A stretch of DNA of 64,000 bases, from positions 124,001-188,000 of the forward strand of contig CANGIT010000001.1 in NCBI GenBank assembly GCA_947454155.1, written 5' to 3'. Position numbers and translations under genes: made by a program. Shown here piece after piece: positions 26,076 through 35,735 of the stretch; position 1 is the first letter of the stretch, and each line of letters starts with the position of its first letter. This DNA comes from Chitinophagaceae bacterium (GTDB lineage Bacteria; Bacteroidota; Bacteroidia; Chitinophagales; Chitinophagaceae). The notes under the pieces were generated by a model. The model was not told the origin of the DNA and ran no database searches. It was given only the letters and a program-made list of their open reading frames with translations.

Positions 26076-26893
26076 AAAAATCGCTGCTTCCTCTGCAAAT
26101 CATCGTCATGTTGTATGCATTGGGTGGCATTGTATTGTATTACATGCAGGATAAGATTTTGTTTCCGCATCTTCACGAACAAAAGAAACAGGCCTTTGTC
26201 AACATAGTTCCCCAAAATGTGATTGAAATTCCTGTCAATAAGGATGATACTTTGCACCTGTATCATTTCGTTCCTTCGGATGATACGGTGTCAAAAGGTT
26301 TGGTGATCTTTCTTCATGGGGGAGAAGGTAATGTGTTTTCCTATGCCAATAGGGCAGATGAATTTCTGCGTTTGAATTATGAGGTGTGGATGCCAGAGTA
26401 TTCATTTCTTGAAAAGCAGGACAAGCCTTTCAGTGTAGAGGATGTCAGTACCGCTGCAGTTCAGACTTTTATTTTAGCTAAGAATAATGACGCAGCCAAA
26501 AGAAGAATAGTGGTGTATGGGCAGTCGATAGGTGTGATTGGTGCGGCTTCCATAGCACGTTCACTTTCGGGCGACAATAAAAACAAGGTGACCATCATTC
26601 TTGAAAATCCTTTCAGTAGTTTGGCCGATGTGCTCCATCATCAAACTTACATCTATCCATGGTCGGTGATGTGCAAATACAAATCGGATCCGCTTGAAGA
26701 TTTCAAAGCATCGGAAGTGAAGGTGAGTTATTGCACACGCTTCGATGGATCGCTTTTTTCCGAAGCCTCATCTCAAGGCTATCGTGAATTGCTCAAGTCG
26801 CCAAATGATTTATTGAAAGTGCCTGTAGAAAAAGCTAAGGCGCTGAATGAAACTCAGCTGTATCAGAACTGGCTGGCGAATTTGATGCGATAA
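26060..26893 (+). CDS. Membrane-anchored alpha/beta hydrolase-like protein
   Basis: 277 residues. An N-terminal transmembrane helix (about 10-30) is followed by an alpha/beta hydrolase fold: oxyanion region VIFLHGGEGN, nucleophile elbow VVYGQSIGVIGAAS (Ser of GQSIG) and PFSSLADVLHH. The pattern resembles BEM46/YqiA-like membrane hydrolases. The C-terminal 70 residues have no histidine and no clear HGxxD segment, so the usual catalytic Asp and His are not evident. It may be an inactive or divergent member. It overlaps the rhodanese gene by 16 bases. Confidence 0.75.
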   Translation: MRISIKKSLLPLQIIVMLYALGGIVLYYMQDKILFPHLHEQKKQAFVNIVPQNVIEIPVNKDDTLHLYHFVPSDDTVSKGLVIFLHGGEGNVFSYANRADEFLRLNYEVWMPEYSFLEKQDKPFSVEDVSTAAVQTFILAKNNDAAKRRIVVYGQSIGVIGAASIARSLSGDNKNKVTIILENPFSSLADVLHHQTYIYPWSVMCKYKSDPLEDFKASEVKVSYCTRFDGSLFSEASSQGYRELLKSPNDLLKVPVEKAKALNETQLYQNWLANLMR

Positions 26894-26894
26894 T

Positions 26895-27809
26895 TCACAA
26901 CTCGCTAAGCGTAACTTTTCCGTTGCTTATTTTCAGTTGATGGGCTACACCTGTTTTAACGGGGTAATTCGCATCGTCATGACTGATAGGGAACCCAAAG
27001 CTTACCGGATAGTCATAGGCTGCCACTGCTTCATATAGAATTTCTTCCAGGCTTTTTCCAAAAGGTCTTTCCGTGTCTTTGCTTTCGGTGAATCCGCCGA
27101 AGATCAGTCCGGCCAGTTGTTTCAGTTTGCCGGCTCGTTTGAGTTGTTGCAACATGCGGTCGGTGTTGTACAATAATTCACCTACATCTTCTATGAACAA
27201 GATTTTTCCTTTGGTGTCAATATCTGATTTTGTGCCGATGGCATGAGCCAGCAAGGCCAGATTGCCACCAACCAGTAGACCCTCGGCTGTGCCTTTTCTG
27301 TTGAACGGATGGGAATGGCATGTAATCTTGTTTTTTCTGCCTTTCAAGCAGCGGTGCAAAGCATTGATGTAAGTGCTGTTGTTGTTTTTCAGGTTGAAAG
27401 CCGCAGCCATGGGTGAATGTAAGGTGGCTACATGGCAATTCGTGAAAATGTGGGTATGTAAAAGAGTGATGTCGCTGAAGCCAATCAGCCATTTGGGATT
27501 TTTTTTGAAAGCTTTGAAGTTTAGCCGGTCGATGATGCGACTGGTCCCATAACCACCTCTTCCGCAGAGGATGGCATGGATGTTCGGGTCGTCGAGCATG
27601 GCTTGAAGTTCATCTGCCCTGTCTTCGTCGGAGGCGCTGAAATAGTTATCGGAATCACTGCCTACCGTTTTGCCAAGCATTACGTTGAAGCCCCATTGTT
27701 GTAATGTGCGAATGCAATTTTCTGCTCTTTGCAAAGGCATGTAACCTGCAGGGCAGGTGATGCCGATGGTGTCGCCTTTTTTCAGGGAAGGGGGAATGAT
27801 GATGGGCAT
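26895..27809 (-). CDS. LD-carboxypeptidase (S66 family), cytoplasmic form
   Basis: 304-residue serine peptidase of the LdcA/MccF family; LdcA removes the terminal D-Ala from cytoplasmic tetrapeptides during muropeptide recycling. Seen: PPSLKKGDTIGITCPAGY, GRGGYGTSRIID, nucleophile region IGFSDITLLH, GGNLALLAHAIGT, the glutamate region LFIEDVGE, and a late histidine in FGFPISHDD. No signal peptide. It lies 1 base after the FadN-type gene on the same strand. A paralogue with an export-like N-terminus lies at 32471-33505. Confidence 0.9.
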   Translation of the reverse strand: MPIIIPPSLKKGDTIGITCPAGYMPLQRAENCIRTLQQWGFNVMLGKTVGSDSDNYFSASDEDRADELQAMLDDPNIHAILCGRGGYGTSRIIDRLNFKAFKKNPKWLIGFSDITLLHTHIFTNCHVATLHSPMAAAFNLKNNNSTYINALHRCLKGRKNKITCHSHPFNRKGTAEGLLVGGNLALLAHAIGTKSDIDTKGKILFIEDVGELLYNTDRMLQQLKRAGKLKQLAGLIFGGFTESKDTERPFGKSLEEILYEAVAAYDYPVSFGFPISHDDANYPVKTGVAHQLKISNGKVTLSEL

Positions 27810-27810
27810 G

Positions 27811-30192
27811 TCAGTTTCTTAAAGGTTTTCCGGTTTTGAGGATGTGCTGCATTCTTTCCAGTGTTTTCTTTTCGCCACATAAGCTCAGGAAAGCCTCACG
27901 CTCCAAGTCGAGCAGATATTGCTCGCTAACGGAGGTAGGTTGACTAAGATCGCCGCCGCACATCACATAAGCCAGCTTCTTGGCGACTTTCACATCGTGG
28001 TCGGTAGCATAACGGGCACGCCACATGCCATTGATGCCGGCGTGCAAAGCGCCGAGGGCGGTACGTCCCAGCACTTTGATGTCTTGCTGCTGGACTGGTG
28101 TATTGTAGCCATGGTTATGCATCTCCAAAACGGCTTGCTGGGCTACGGCGATTCTTCTGGATGGATTCATGCAGATTTGGTCAAGACCTTTTCTGTAGAT
28201 GCCCAGTTCAAAAGCTTCTGCCGCCGAGGTGGAAACTTTGGCCGTAGCGATATTCAGGAATCTGTTTTGCAATGTTATCGTCTCCGGCTCGCCGTTATGC
28301 ATTTCCCGTGCCGCACGAAGAATGAATTCTTTGGTACCGCCGCCGCCGGGAATTACGCCGATGCCTACTTCCACAAGTCCTGTGTAGGTTTCTGCAGCAG
28401 CGATGATCTTGTCGGCATGTAAGCTCATTTCGCATCCGCCGCCTAAGGCAAGTCCATGAGGAGCCAGTACAACAGGTACGGAGGAATAGCGTACACGCAT
28501 CATCGTTTGTTGAAACATCCTTATGGCCATGTCCAGTTCATCGTAATCCTGCTCGATGGCCAGCATGAAAATCAATCCTACATTGGCGCCTGCACTGAAA
28601 TTGGCGCCCTCATTGGCGATGACGAGACCTTTGTATTTGTCTTCGCTGATGGCGATGGAGCGCTGAATGCCTTCCAGCACATCGCCGCCAATGGTGCCCA
28701 TTTTTGTATTCCACTCCAAGCCCAAAACATCATCGCCGAGATGGTAAAGCTTACAGCTGTTGTTTTTCCATACGGTCTGTTGTTCGAAGTCCTTCATTAC
28801 CAAAAAAGCGCCACTGCCGGGAACTGGCACATAGCTTTCCCTGGCGATATCGTAATAAATTCTTCTGTTGTTTTCTGTTTTGTAAAACCGGTCAAAGCCT
28901 TTGGCCAGCATCACGTCCAGCCATTCCGGCAATTGATATCCATTCGCTTTCATGCGCAAAGCGGTTGACTTCAGTCCCAATGCATCCCAGGTTTCGAAGG
29001 CGCCGATTTTCCAGCCAAAGCCGGCTTTCAAGGCATCATCAATCCTGTAGATTTCGTTGCTGATTTCAGGAATGCGATGAGCAATGTAGGCAAAAAGAGC
29101 TTCGTGAAACTGACGATAAAAATCACCTGCCTTATCTTGGCTTGCGCACAACATGTTTATTCTTTCAGATAAATTGTCGATAGATTTGGCTGCTTCTGTG
29201 GCTGCGAATTTTATCTTCTTTCTTTCTTCATACTGGAGCGTGGAGAGATTGAGCACTTCAATTTTTTTCTCTCCTTTTTCAGTGTTAGATTTTCTGAAAA
29301 ATCCCGATCCTGTTTTATCACCGAGCCATTTGTTGGCGGCCATTTGATGCAGCCATTCGGGGATATCGAAAGTGGATCGTGCTTCATCATTCGTACAATT
29401 TTCTTTCACGCCATTCGCTACTTTGATCAGTGTATCCAGTCCTACCACATCTGCCGTACGGAAGGTGGCAGATTTTGGTCTTCCGATAATGGGGCCTGTC
29501 AATGTATCGATTTCATCAATGCTCAACGAAAGTTTTTCCATGAGGTGCATGATGGTCATCATCGAAAAAACGCCGATACGGTTGGCGATGAATGCAGGTG
29601 TATCTTTGCAAAGTACCGTGGTCTTCCCCAGGTGAAGGTCGCCGTAATGCAGTAAAAAATCCACGACATCCTGTTGGGTATGTTCCGTTGGGATGATTTC
29701 CAGCAAACGCAGGTAGCGGGGTGGATTGAAAAAATGTGTGCCGCAAAAATGATGTTGAAAATCTTCGCTTCTTCCTTCCGACAGCAATTGAATAGGAATG
29801 CCTGAGGTATTGGTGGTGATCAGCGTGCCGGACTTTCTGTATTTTTCAACTTCAGTATAGATTTGTTGTTTGATGTCGAGTCTTTCAACCACCACCTCTA
29901 TGATCCAATCACAGGGGGAGATTTTAGGAAGATCATCGGTGAAGTTTCCGGTATTGACAAGCTTGATCGCCTCTTTTGTAAAAACAGGAGAGGGGTTCGA
30001 TTTCAAGGTGGATGCCAGCGCGTCGTTGACGATTTTATTTCTTACAGCCGGTGTTGCATTGTCGGGTAAGTTTGGTTGCAAGATGTCGAGCAGCAAAACC
30101 TGAACACCGATTCCTGCAAAGTGCAGGGCGATTCTGGACCCCATCACACCGCTGCCCAGCACGGCCACTTTTTTAATTGTTCGCATAGCCAT
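27811..30192 (-). CDS. fadN: 3-hydroxyacyl-CoA dehydrogenase / enoyl-CoA hydratase, FadN type
   Basis: Bifunctional beta-oxidation enzyme of 793 residues, the size and domain order of B. subtilis FadN. The NAD-binding dehydrogenase domain comes first (VAVLGSGVMGSRIALHF at about 9-25, CGTHFFNPPRYLRLLEIIPT, KDTPAFIANRIG), then a second 3HCDH C-terminal domain, then the crotonase domain from about residue 480 (HGLALGGGCEMSLHAD and VEVGIGVIPGGGGTKEF). This order is opposite to E. coli FadB. The thiolase and acyl-CoA dehydrogenase partners usual for a fadN operon are not in the window. Confidence 0.92.
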   Translation of the reverse strand: MAMRTIKKVAVLGSGVMGSRIALHFAGIGVQVLLLDILQPNLPDNATPAVRNKIVNDALASTLKSNPSPVFTKEAIKLVNTGNFTDDLPKISPCDWIIEVVVERLDIKQQIYTEVEKYRKSGTLITTNTSGIPIQLLSEGRSEDFQHHFCGTHFFNPPRYLRLLEIIPTEHTQQDVVDFLLHYGDLHLGKTTVLCKDTPAFIANRIGVFSMMTIMHLMEKLSLSIDEIDTLTGPIIGRPKSATFRTADVVGLDTLIKVANGVKENCTNDEARSTFDIPEWLHQMAANKWLGDKTGSGFFRKSNTEKGEKKIEVLNLSTLQYEERKKIKFAATEAAKSIDNLSERINMLCASQDKAGDFYRQFHEALFAYIAHRIPEISNEIYRIDDALKAGFGWKIGAFETWDALGLKSTALRMKANGYQLPEWLDVMLAKGFDRFYKTENNRRIYYDIARESYVPVPGSGAFLVMKDFEQQTVWKNNSCKLYHLGDDVLGLEWNTKMGTIGGDVLEGIQRSIAISEDKYKGLVIANEGANFSAGANVGLIFMLAIEQDYDELDMAIRMFQQTMMRVRYSSVPVVLAPHGLALGGGCEMSLHADKIIAAAETYTGLVEVGIGVIPGGGGTKEFILRAAREMHNGEPETITLQNRFLNIATAKVSTSAAEAFELGIYRKGLDQICMNPSRRIAVAQQAVLEMHNHGYNTPVQQQDIKVLGRTALGALHAGINGMWRARYATDHDVKVAKKLAYVMCGGDLSQPTSVSEQYLLDLEREAFLSLCGEKKTLERMQHILKTGKPLRN

Positions 30193-30225
30193 AAAAAAAG
30201 CAGGAAACTGTTTATGCTTCCTGCT
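30193..30225 (-). terminator. Rho-independent terminator after metG
   Basis: On the minus strand, stem AGCAGGAA / TTCCTGCT (30225-30218 and 30206-30199) with an 11-base loop runs into seven Ts. It separates metG from the fadN-type gene, whose start codon it almost touches. Confidence 0.88.
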
Positions 30226-30259
30226 CCGAAGTTAATTTGATTCGGCTGAAAAATAAAAA

Positions 30260-32383
30260 CTAACTCACGTTGCTGCCATTGGCCACGTCGCTGTTGACAA
30301 ACACCAGTTTTCCGTCTGCATCTTCGGCCATCAGTATCATGCCATTGCTTTCGATACCGCGCATTTTACGAGGAGCCAGATTGGTAACCACCACAACTTT
30401 TTGTCCGATGATATTTTCGGGTTGATGATGCATGGCAATACCGCTGACGATGGTTCTTTTTTCTGTTCCCAGATCCACCTCAAGCTTCAACAATTTGTCG
30501 GCTTTCTCCACTTTTTCCGCACTGATGATGGTACCGGTTTTGAGATCGATTTTGGCAAAATCATCAAACTGTATTTCGGGCTTCAACGGTGCAGCAGCTT
30601 TGGCGGGTTCGTTGGTTACTGGCGTATTTTCCATCAGTTTCTCTGATTTTAATTTTAATTTTTGTACCTGCATTTCCACTTCACTGTCTTCCATTTTTCT
30701 GAACAGCAACTCAGGGGCTCTTAATGCATAGCCAACGCTCAGCAGGTTCAGTCTGCCTGCGTTTTCCCAGTCGAGCAATTTATCCACCACCTTCATCATG
30801 TGACAAAGTTTGTTGGCCGTCAAGGGCAGGAAAGGATTGATGAGAATGGTGAGGTTGGCGGTAAGTTGAAGACAAATATGCAAGGCATTATCGATGTTGC
30901 ATTGGGCCTCGGGAGTAACTACACCGTTTTCATCTACTTGCTTGGCTACGATCCAGGGCTGTTTGTCTTGCATGTATTTGTTGCCTTTACGGGCCAGGTC
31001 GATGGTTTCAAACAACGCGTCGCGGTATTTGTAATTTTCTATATGCTGTTCAACACTGGTTTTGGCGTGCTTGATGTCCTGTATGATTTTATGGTCGGTA
31101 CCGTCCAGGAGGTCGACATGCAAAGGAGGCACCTTGCCCATGCATAATTTGTGCATCAACACAAAGGTTCTATTCACAAAATTACCGAACACGGCCACCA
31201 GTTCGCTGTTGAGTGCATCCTGGAAACCTTTCCAGGTAAACTCGCTGTCTTTGGTTTCGGGTGCGATGGCAGTGAGGTAATAACGAAGTGCATCAACCAT
31301 CATGTCGCCACCATTTTCTTTTTTCACAAAATCGGTAATGTATTCATCCATCTCGATGCTCCATCCTCTGCTGGTGCTCATCTTGTCGCCTTCGAGGTTC
31401 ATGAATTCATTGCTGGGTACATTCTCCGGTAAGATATTGCCGTGCAACTTGAGCATCACGGGGAAGATGATGCAATGAAAAACAATATTGTCTTTGCCGA
31501 TGAAATGAACCAGCTTGGTGTCTTTATCTTCCCAATAAGGCCTCCAGTCTTTCTGATGGTCCAATGCCCATTGTTTGGTAGCGCTGATATAACCGATGGG
31601 CGCGTCGAACCAAACATAAAGTACTTTTCCGGCCCCGGCTTCACCTGGAACTTTAACGCCCCAATCCAGGTCTCTGGTTACGGCTCTGGGCTGCAATCCG
31701 GCATCTATCCAGCTTTTGCATTGTCCCAGCACATTGCTCTTCCAGTCGTTTTTATGATTTTCGAGTATCCATTCCCGTAAAAAAGACTCGTGCTGGTCGA
31801 GTGGCAGGTACCAGTGCGATGTTTTCTTTTTAGAAGGAGTTTGGCCGCTTAATGTGCTTTTGGGATTCACGAGTTGTTCCGGACTCAATGAAGTGCCACA
31901 TTTCTCACATTGGTCGCCAAAAGCTTTTTCATAGCTGCAAATGGGGCAGGTGCCCATGATGTAGCGGTCGGCCAAAAAAGTTTGTGCTTCTTCATCAAAG
32001 TATTGTTCCGATTCTTTGATGATCAGGTCGCCTTTATCGTTGAGGGTATTGAAAAACTCCTGAGCCGTTTCATGATGGATGGGAGAGGAGGTGCGATGGT
32101 AAATATCGAAAGAGATGCCTAGGTCTTTCATGTTGCTTTCGAGCAGTGCATGATATTTATCGACTATGGCTTTCGGTGTTGTTTTTTCTTTCATCGCCTG
32201 CATAGTGATGGCGGCGCCATGTTCATCGCTTCCGCATACAAAAACCACGTCGCGCTTTTGGGCACGGAGGTAGCGTACATAAATGTCGGCCGGCAAATAA
32301 GCACCGGCAAGGTGTCCGATATGTTTGGGACCATTAGCGTAAGGCAACGCGGAAGTGATCAGGTATCTTTTTGGCGTATTCAT
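30260..32383 (-). CDS. metG: Methionyl-tRNA synthetase
   Basis: Class I aminoacyl-tRNA synthetase, 707 residues from the ATG at 32383. Seen: YLITSALPYANGPKHIGHLAG with the HIGH-type motif, a zinc-knuckle region with CPIC and CEKC, KMSTS in GDKMSTSRGW, and a C-terminal Trbp111-type tRNA-binding domain (FAKIDLKTGTIISAEKVEKA split, LAPRKMRGIESNGMIL). An in-frame ATG 12 codons upstream is rejected because a good promoter overlaps it and the family starts at MNTPKRYL. It is divergent from the second LD-carboxypeptidase gene. Confidence 0.97.
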   Translation of the reverse strand: MNTPKRYLITSALPYANGPKHIGHLAGAYLPADIYVRYLRAQKRDVVFVCGSDEHGAAITMQAMKEKTTPKAIVDKYHALLESNMKDLGISFDIYHRTSSPIHHETAQEFFNTLNDKGDLIIKESEQYFDEEAQTFLADRYIMGTCPICSYEKAFGDQCEKCGTSLSPEQLVNPKSTLSGQTPSKKKTSHWYLPLDQHESFLREWILENHKNDWKSNVLGQCKSWIDAGLQPRAVTRDLDWGVKVPGEAGAGKVLYVWFDAPIGYISATKQWALDHQKDWRPYWEDKDTKLVHFIGKDNIVFHCIIFPVMLKLHGNILPENVPSNEFMNLEGDKMSTSRGWSIEMDEYITDFVKKENGGDMMVDALRYYLTAIAPETKDSEFTWKGFQDALNSELVAVFGNFVNRTFVLMHKLCMGKVPPLHVDLLDGTDHKIIQDIKHAKTSVEQHIENYKYRDALFETIDLARKGNKYMQDKQPWIVAKQVDENGVVTPEAQCNIDNALHICLQLTANLTILINPFLPLTANKLCHMMKVVDKLLDWENAGRLNLLSVGYALRAPELLFRKMEDSEVEMQVQKLKLKSEKLMENTPVTNEPAKAAAPLKPEIQFDDFAKIDLKTGTIISAEKVEKADKLLKLEVDLGTEKRTIVSGIAMHHQPENIIGQKVVVVTNLAPRKMRGIESNGMILMAEDADGKLVFVNSDVANGSNVS

Positions 32384-32388
32384 TGGTG

Positions 32389-32420
32389 CAAAAATACCGC
32401 AAACCGCTACAATGCCCAAA
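32389..32420 (-). promoter_or_regulatory. Promoter for metG, probably giving a leaderless mRNA
   Basis: Minus-strand TTTG (32420-32417), a 20-base spacer, and TATTTTTG (32396-32389), an exact match to the Bacteroidota sigma-A consensus. The -7 element ends only 5 bases before the ATG at 32383, so the transcript would begin at or very near the start codon. Confidence 0.6.
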
Positions 32421-32470
32421 TACTATTGCCGTTGTGATTTGCCGTATTTTTATTTCAAATTCAACTGCAG

Positions 32471-33505
32471 ATGCATCGTAAACAATTCGCCGGAAGCCTG
32501 GCTGCCATGCTCGCCGCCTTTTATGTAAAGGGCGAGCTTCCTGTTGCAGAAGTTGTAGCGGACTTACCCTCACCCAACAGCTGTAAGGTTCCTCCTTATC
32601 TTCAGCCCGGCGATACCATTGGTATCACTACTCCTGCGGGTGCTATCTCCATGGCCGAAATTCTGCCTGCTGTAGCAAAAATCAGGGAATGGGGCTTCAA
32701 TATCAAGATGGGGAAGGCAGTAGGCAAGAAAGATTTTACATTAGGCGGCACCGATGAAGAACGAAGGGCCGATCTGCAGGACATGCTGGATGATCAAGAT
32801 TGTAAAGCCATTTTTTGCGCCAGGGGGGGCTATGGATTGATCAGGATCATCGATCAGCTTAATTTTTCGAAATTCGTGAAGCATCCGAAATGGGTGATAG
32901 GATTCAGCGACATCTCTTTATTGCATGCGCATCTTCAATCGAAATATAACATCGCCAGTATTCATTCCAAGATGTGCAGTAGTTTTCCTGCTGATTGGGT
33001 GCAGGCGGATGAGGAGCAGCGTCTGTCCTTGCTTTCCATTTATAATGCAGTCATCGGAGGAAAGTTGACCTATCAAACCAAAGCTAACCCTCTCAATATG
33101 CAAGGAACAGCCAACGGAAGTTTGGTAGGTGGAAATTTACGCATCATTGAATCCTTGTTGGGATCGGCCAGCGACCTGATTACGCGCGATAAGATCTTGT
33201 TTTTGGAAGATGCGGATGAATATCTGTATAATATCGATCGGATGTTCTGGAGTTTGAAAAGAGCGGGTAAGCTCAGTGGTATCAAAGGCCTGATTGTAGG
33301 TGGATTCAAAATAAAGCCCGATGATCCCGGGGAAGAATTCGGACTTTCCCTCGAACAGATCATTTTGGAAAAAGTAAAGGAATACGGTTATCCCATTGCC
33401 TTTGATTTTCCTGTAGGCCATCAGAAATACAATGTAGCACTGCGTTGCGGCATGACCTACAATTTAATGGTTAATGAACATGGTAGTATGCTGACTGATG
33501 TATGA
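32471..33505 (+). CDS. LD-carboxypeptidase (S66 family), probably exported
   Basis: 344 residues. The S66 domain begins near residue 40 (PPYLQPGDTIGITTPAG) and carries GARGGYG-like CARGGYGLIRIID, nucleophile region IGFSDISLLHAH, GGNLRIIESLLG, FLEDADEYLYN and a late histidine in FPVGHQKYN. The N-terminus MHRKQFAGSLAAMLAAFY looks like a signal sequence, with RKQF before the hydrophobic stretch recalling Tat-type signals, though the consensus is weak. It is a paralogue of 26895-27809; the export signal suggests it acts on periplasmic peptides. Confidence 0.85.
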   Translation: MHRKQFAGSLAAMLAAFYVKGELPVAEVVADLPSPNSCKVPPYLQPGDTIGITTPAGAISMAEILPAVAKIREWGFNIKMGKAVGKKDFTLGGTDEERRADLQDMLDDQDCKAIFCARGGYGLIRIIDQLNFSKFVKHPKWVIGFSDISLLHAHLQSKYNIASIHSKMCSSFPADWVQADEEQRLSLLSIYNAVIGGKLTYQTKANPLNMQGTANGSLVGGNLRIIESLLGSASDLITRDKILFLEDADEYLYNIDRMFWSLKRAGKLSGIKGLIVGGFKIKPDDPGEEFGLSLEQIILEKVKEYGYPIAFDFPVGHQKYNVALRCGMTYNLMVNEHGSMLTDV

Positions 33506-33577
33506 TGAAGTTTATGTTTATCTGGTTCTCATCCCCCCCCATTTTTTATTTCCTTATTTTTATTCAAAATTATTTTT

Positions 33578-35731
33578 ATGCTCAAAGGCCTGATGTCCGT
33601 TTTGCTATTCTCTTTTTGCACTTTTTGTAATGCGCAGTTAAAGACTTTAACCATGGAAGATGCCATGATTAATGCCCGTACCACGTTGGCTCCTGAAAAC
33701 CTCAGACAGCTTCAATTCATCAAAGGCACCAATGATATTGTTTATTTTAAAAAGGTGGAAGGCGCGGATGTATGGTTGAGAATAGTAAATCATGCCATTG
33801 ATAAGTCTGAAACTTACATGACGCTGGCCCAGCTTAACAGCTATTTCAGGCATGCAGGTGTTGATACATCTACTGCCATGCCAGCCATGCAGTTTGCCAA
33901 AGATTTTTTCATCACCACGGTCAAAGGCCAGAAGATGAAATTCAATATAAAGGACTCCAGTGTAATGATATTGGTGCCTAAGAATTTTTCGGGCAAGGAA
34001 AATCTGGATGAAAATGGCGCTGGTTATCTGGCGTATGTAGAAGATGGTAATCTGTTTGTGGCCAATGGTTCAGCAGTGAATAAGGTGACACAAGATGGCA
34101 GTAAAAATATCGTGTATGCTTCAACGGTACATCAAAGCGAGTTTGGAATCACCAAGGGCACTTTCTGGAGTAACAATGGGAAGCTGCTTGCATTTTACCG
34201 CATGGACCAAACTATGGTGCCAGATTATCCCATCATCGACTGGACCACACGCCCGGCATCTGTCAACAACCTGAAATATCCGATGGCAGGCGACTCTAGT
34301 CATCATGTGACACTGCATATTTACAACGCCGAAACCCAACAAACAATAAAAGTAAATACCGTTGGCCCTCAAGAGCAGTTTTTGACCAACATTGCCTGGA
34401 GCCCAGATGACAAATTTGTTTATATCGTGATTTTGAACCGTGAACAAAATCATTTTTGGGTGAATCAATACAATGCTTCCAATGGAGAATGGGTGAAAAC
34501 CTTGTTCGAAGAAACGGACGAGAAGTATGCGGAACCGTTAGTGCCTATGCTGTTTGTAAAAAACAATCCTACTCAGTTCATCTGGCAGAGTCGTCGTGAT
34601 GGCTGGAACCATCTCTATCTTTATCAGACGGATGGTACTTTGATCAAGCAACTTACCCAAGGTAACTGGGATGTGCTGGAAGTAAAAGGCTTCGACGAAA
34701 AAGGGGAACAGCTTTATTTTGTTTCCACGCAGGTGTCGCCTGTCTCAAAAAATCTTTCTGCCGTAAACCTGAAATCCTCAAAAATCAAAAACATCACGGC
34801 TACAGATGAAGTGCACAATACACAAGTGAGTGCTTCTGGCGATTATGCGATTGATGTGTTCAGCAGTCCGGACAATCCACGCACCATCGATTTCATAGAA
34901 AACAAGTCAGGCCAAGCTTTCCATCTCCTGCAATCGAAAAATCCGTTGGCGGCCTACGAAAAGGGCGATATGAAGATTTTCACTATCAAAAATCAGGAAG
35001 GAACAGATTTGTATTGTCGTCTGTTCAAGCCCGCAAGTTTCGACAGCACCAAGAAATACCCTGTGATTGTCTATTGGTATGGTGGTCCTCATGCGCAAAT
35101 GATTCTAAATGCCTGGAACGGTGGCGCTGGAGATTACTGGTTTCAGTATATGGCCGAAAGGGGCTATGTGGTGTTTACACTCGATACACGTGGCAGCTCC
35201 AACAGAGGCAAGGCCTTTGAGCAATCTATCTTCAGAAAAGCAGGTGAAAAACAGATGGAAGACCTGATGAGCGGCATCGATTTTCTCCATCATCTTCCTT
35301 ATGTTGATAAAGATAACATGGGACTTTTCGGTTGGAGTTACGGAGGGTTCATGACTACAGATTTCATGCTCACCCATCCTGGCATTTTCAAAGCAGCGGT
35401 GGCAGGCGGACCCGTTACCAACTGGAAGTATTATGAGGTCATGTATACCGAAAGGTACATGGATCGTCCACAGGAAAATCCGGAAGGTTTTGAGGCTACA
35501 GACCTGACAAAGAAAATAGGCAACCTCAAGGGTAAGCTGTTGCTGATTCATGGCATGCAAGACAATGTGGTGTTGATGCAGCATTCCGTCAATCTTGTGA
35601 AAGCCGCTGTAGACAAAGGAGTTCAGGTGGATTACATGATCTATCCCGGACATGAGCACAATGTATTGGGAAAAGACAGGGCTCATCTTTATCAGAAGGT
35701 CGCTGATTATTTCATGCAAAATTTAAAATGA
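33578..35731 (+). CDS. Dipeptidyl peptidase IV-like serine peptidase (S9)
   Basis: Exported prolyl-type peptidase, 717 residues. Signal peptide MLKGLMSVLLFSFCTFCNAQ, an N-terminal DPP IV beta-propeller domain to about residue 470, then the alpha/beta hydrolase domain. Catalytic triad visible: Ser in FGWSYGGFM (about 587), Asp in HGMQDNVV, His in GHEHNV. The glutamates of the propeller (TKG... ESRD-type motif) were not matched with certainty. It would release N-terminal dipeptides (often Xaa-Pro) from peptides in the periplasm. The ABC ATPase gene starts 4 bases after its stop, perhaps only by transcriptional convenience. Confidence 0.93.
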   Translation: MLKGLMSVLLFSFCTFCNAQLKTLTMEDAMINARTTLAPENLRQLQFIKGTNDIVYFKKVEGADVWLRIVNHAIDKSETYMTLAQLNSYFRHAGVDTSTAMPAMQFAKDFFITTVKGQKMKFNIKDSSVMILVPKNFSGKENLDENGAGYLAYVEDGNLFVANGSAVNKVTQDGSKNIVYASTVHQSEFGITKGTFWSNNGKLLAFYRMDQTMVPDYPIIDWTTRPASVNNLKYPMAGDSSHHVTLHIYNAETQQTIKVNTVGPQEQFLTNIAWSPDDKFVYIVILNREQNHFWVNQYNASNGEWVKTLFEETDEKYAEPLVPMLFVKNNPTQFIWQSRRDGWNHLYLYQTDGTLIKQLTQGNWDVLEVKGFDEKGEQLYFVSTQVSPVSKNLSAVNLKSSKIKNITATDEVHNTQVSASGDYAIDVFSSPDNPRTIDFIENKSGQAFHLLQSKNPLAAYEKGDMKIFTIKNQEGTDLYCRLFKPASFDSTKKYPVIVYWYGGPHAQMILNAWNGGAGDYWFQYMAERGYVVFTLDTRGSSNRGKAFEQSIFRKAGEKQMEDLMSGIDFLHHLPYVDKDNMGLFGWSYGGFMTTDFMLTHPGIFKAAVAGGPVTNWKYYEVMYTERYMDRPQENPEGFEATDLTKKIGNLKGKLLLIHGMQDNVVLMQHSVNLVKAAVDKGVQVDYMIYPGHEHNVLGKDRAHLYQKVADYFMQNLK

Positions 35732-35735
35732 CAAC

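Noticed and set aside
32384..32419. Longer metG N-terminus starting upstream of MNTPKRYL
   Set aside because: It overlaps a consensus promoter and adds residues not seen in the family.
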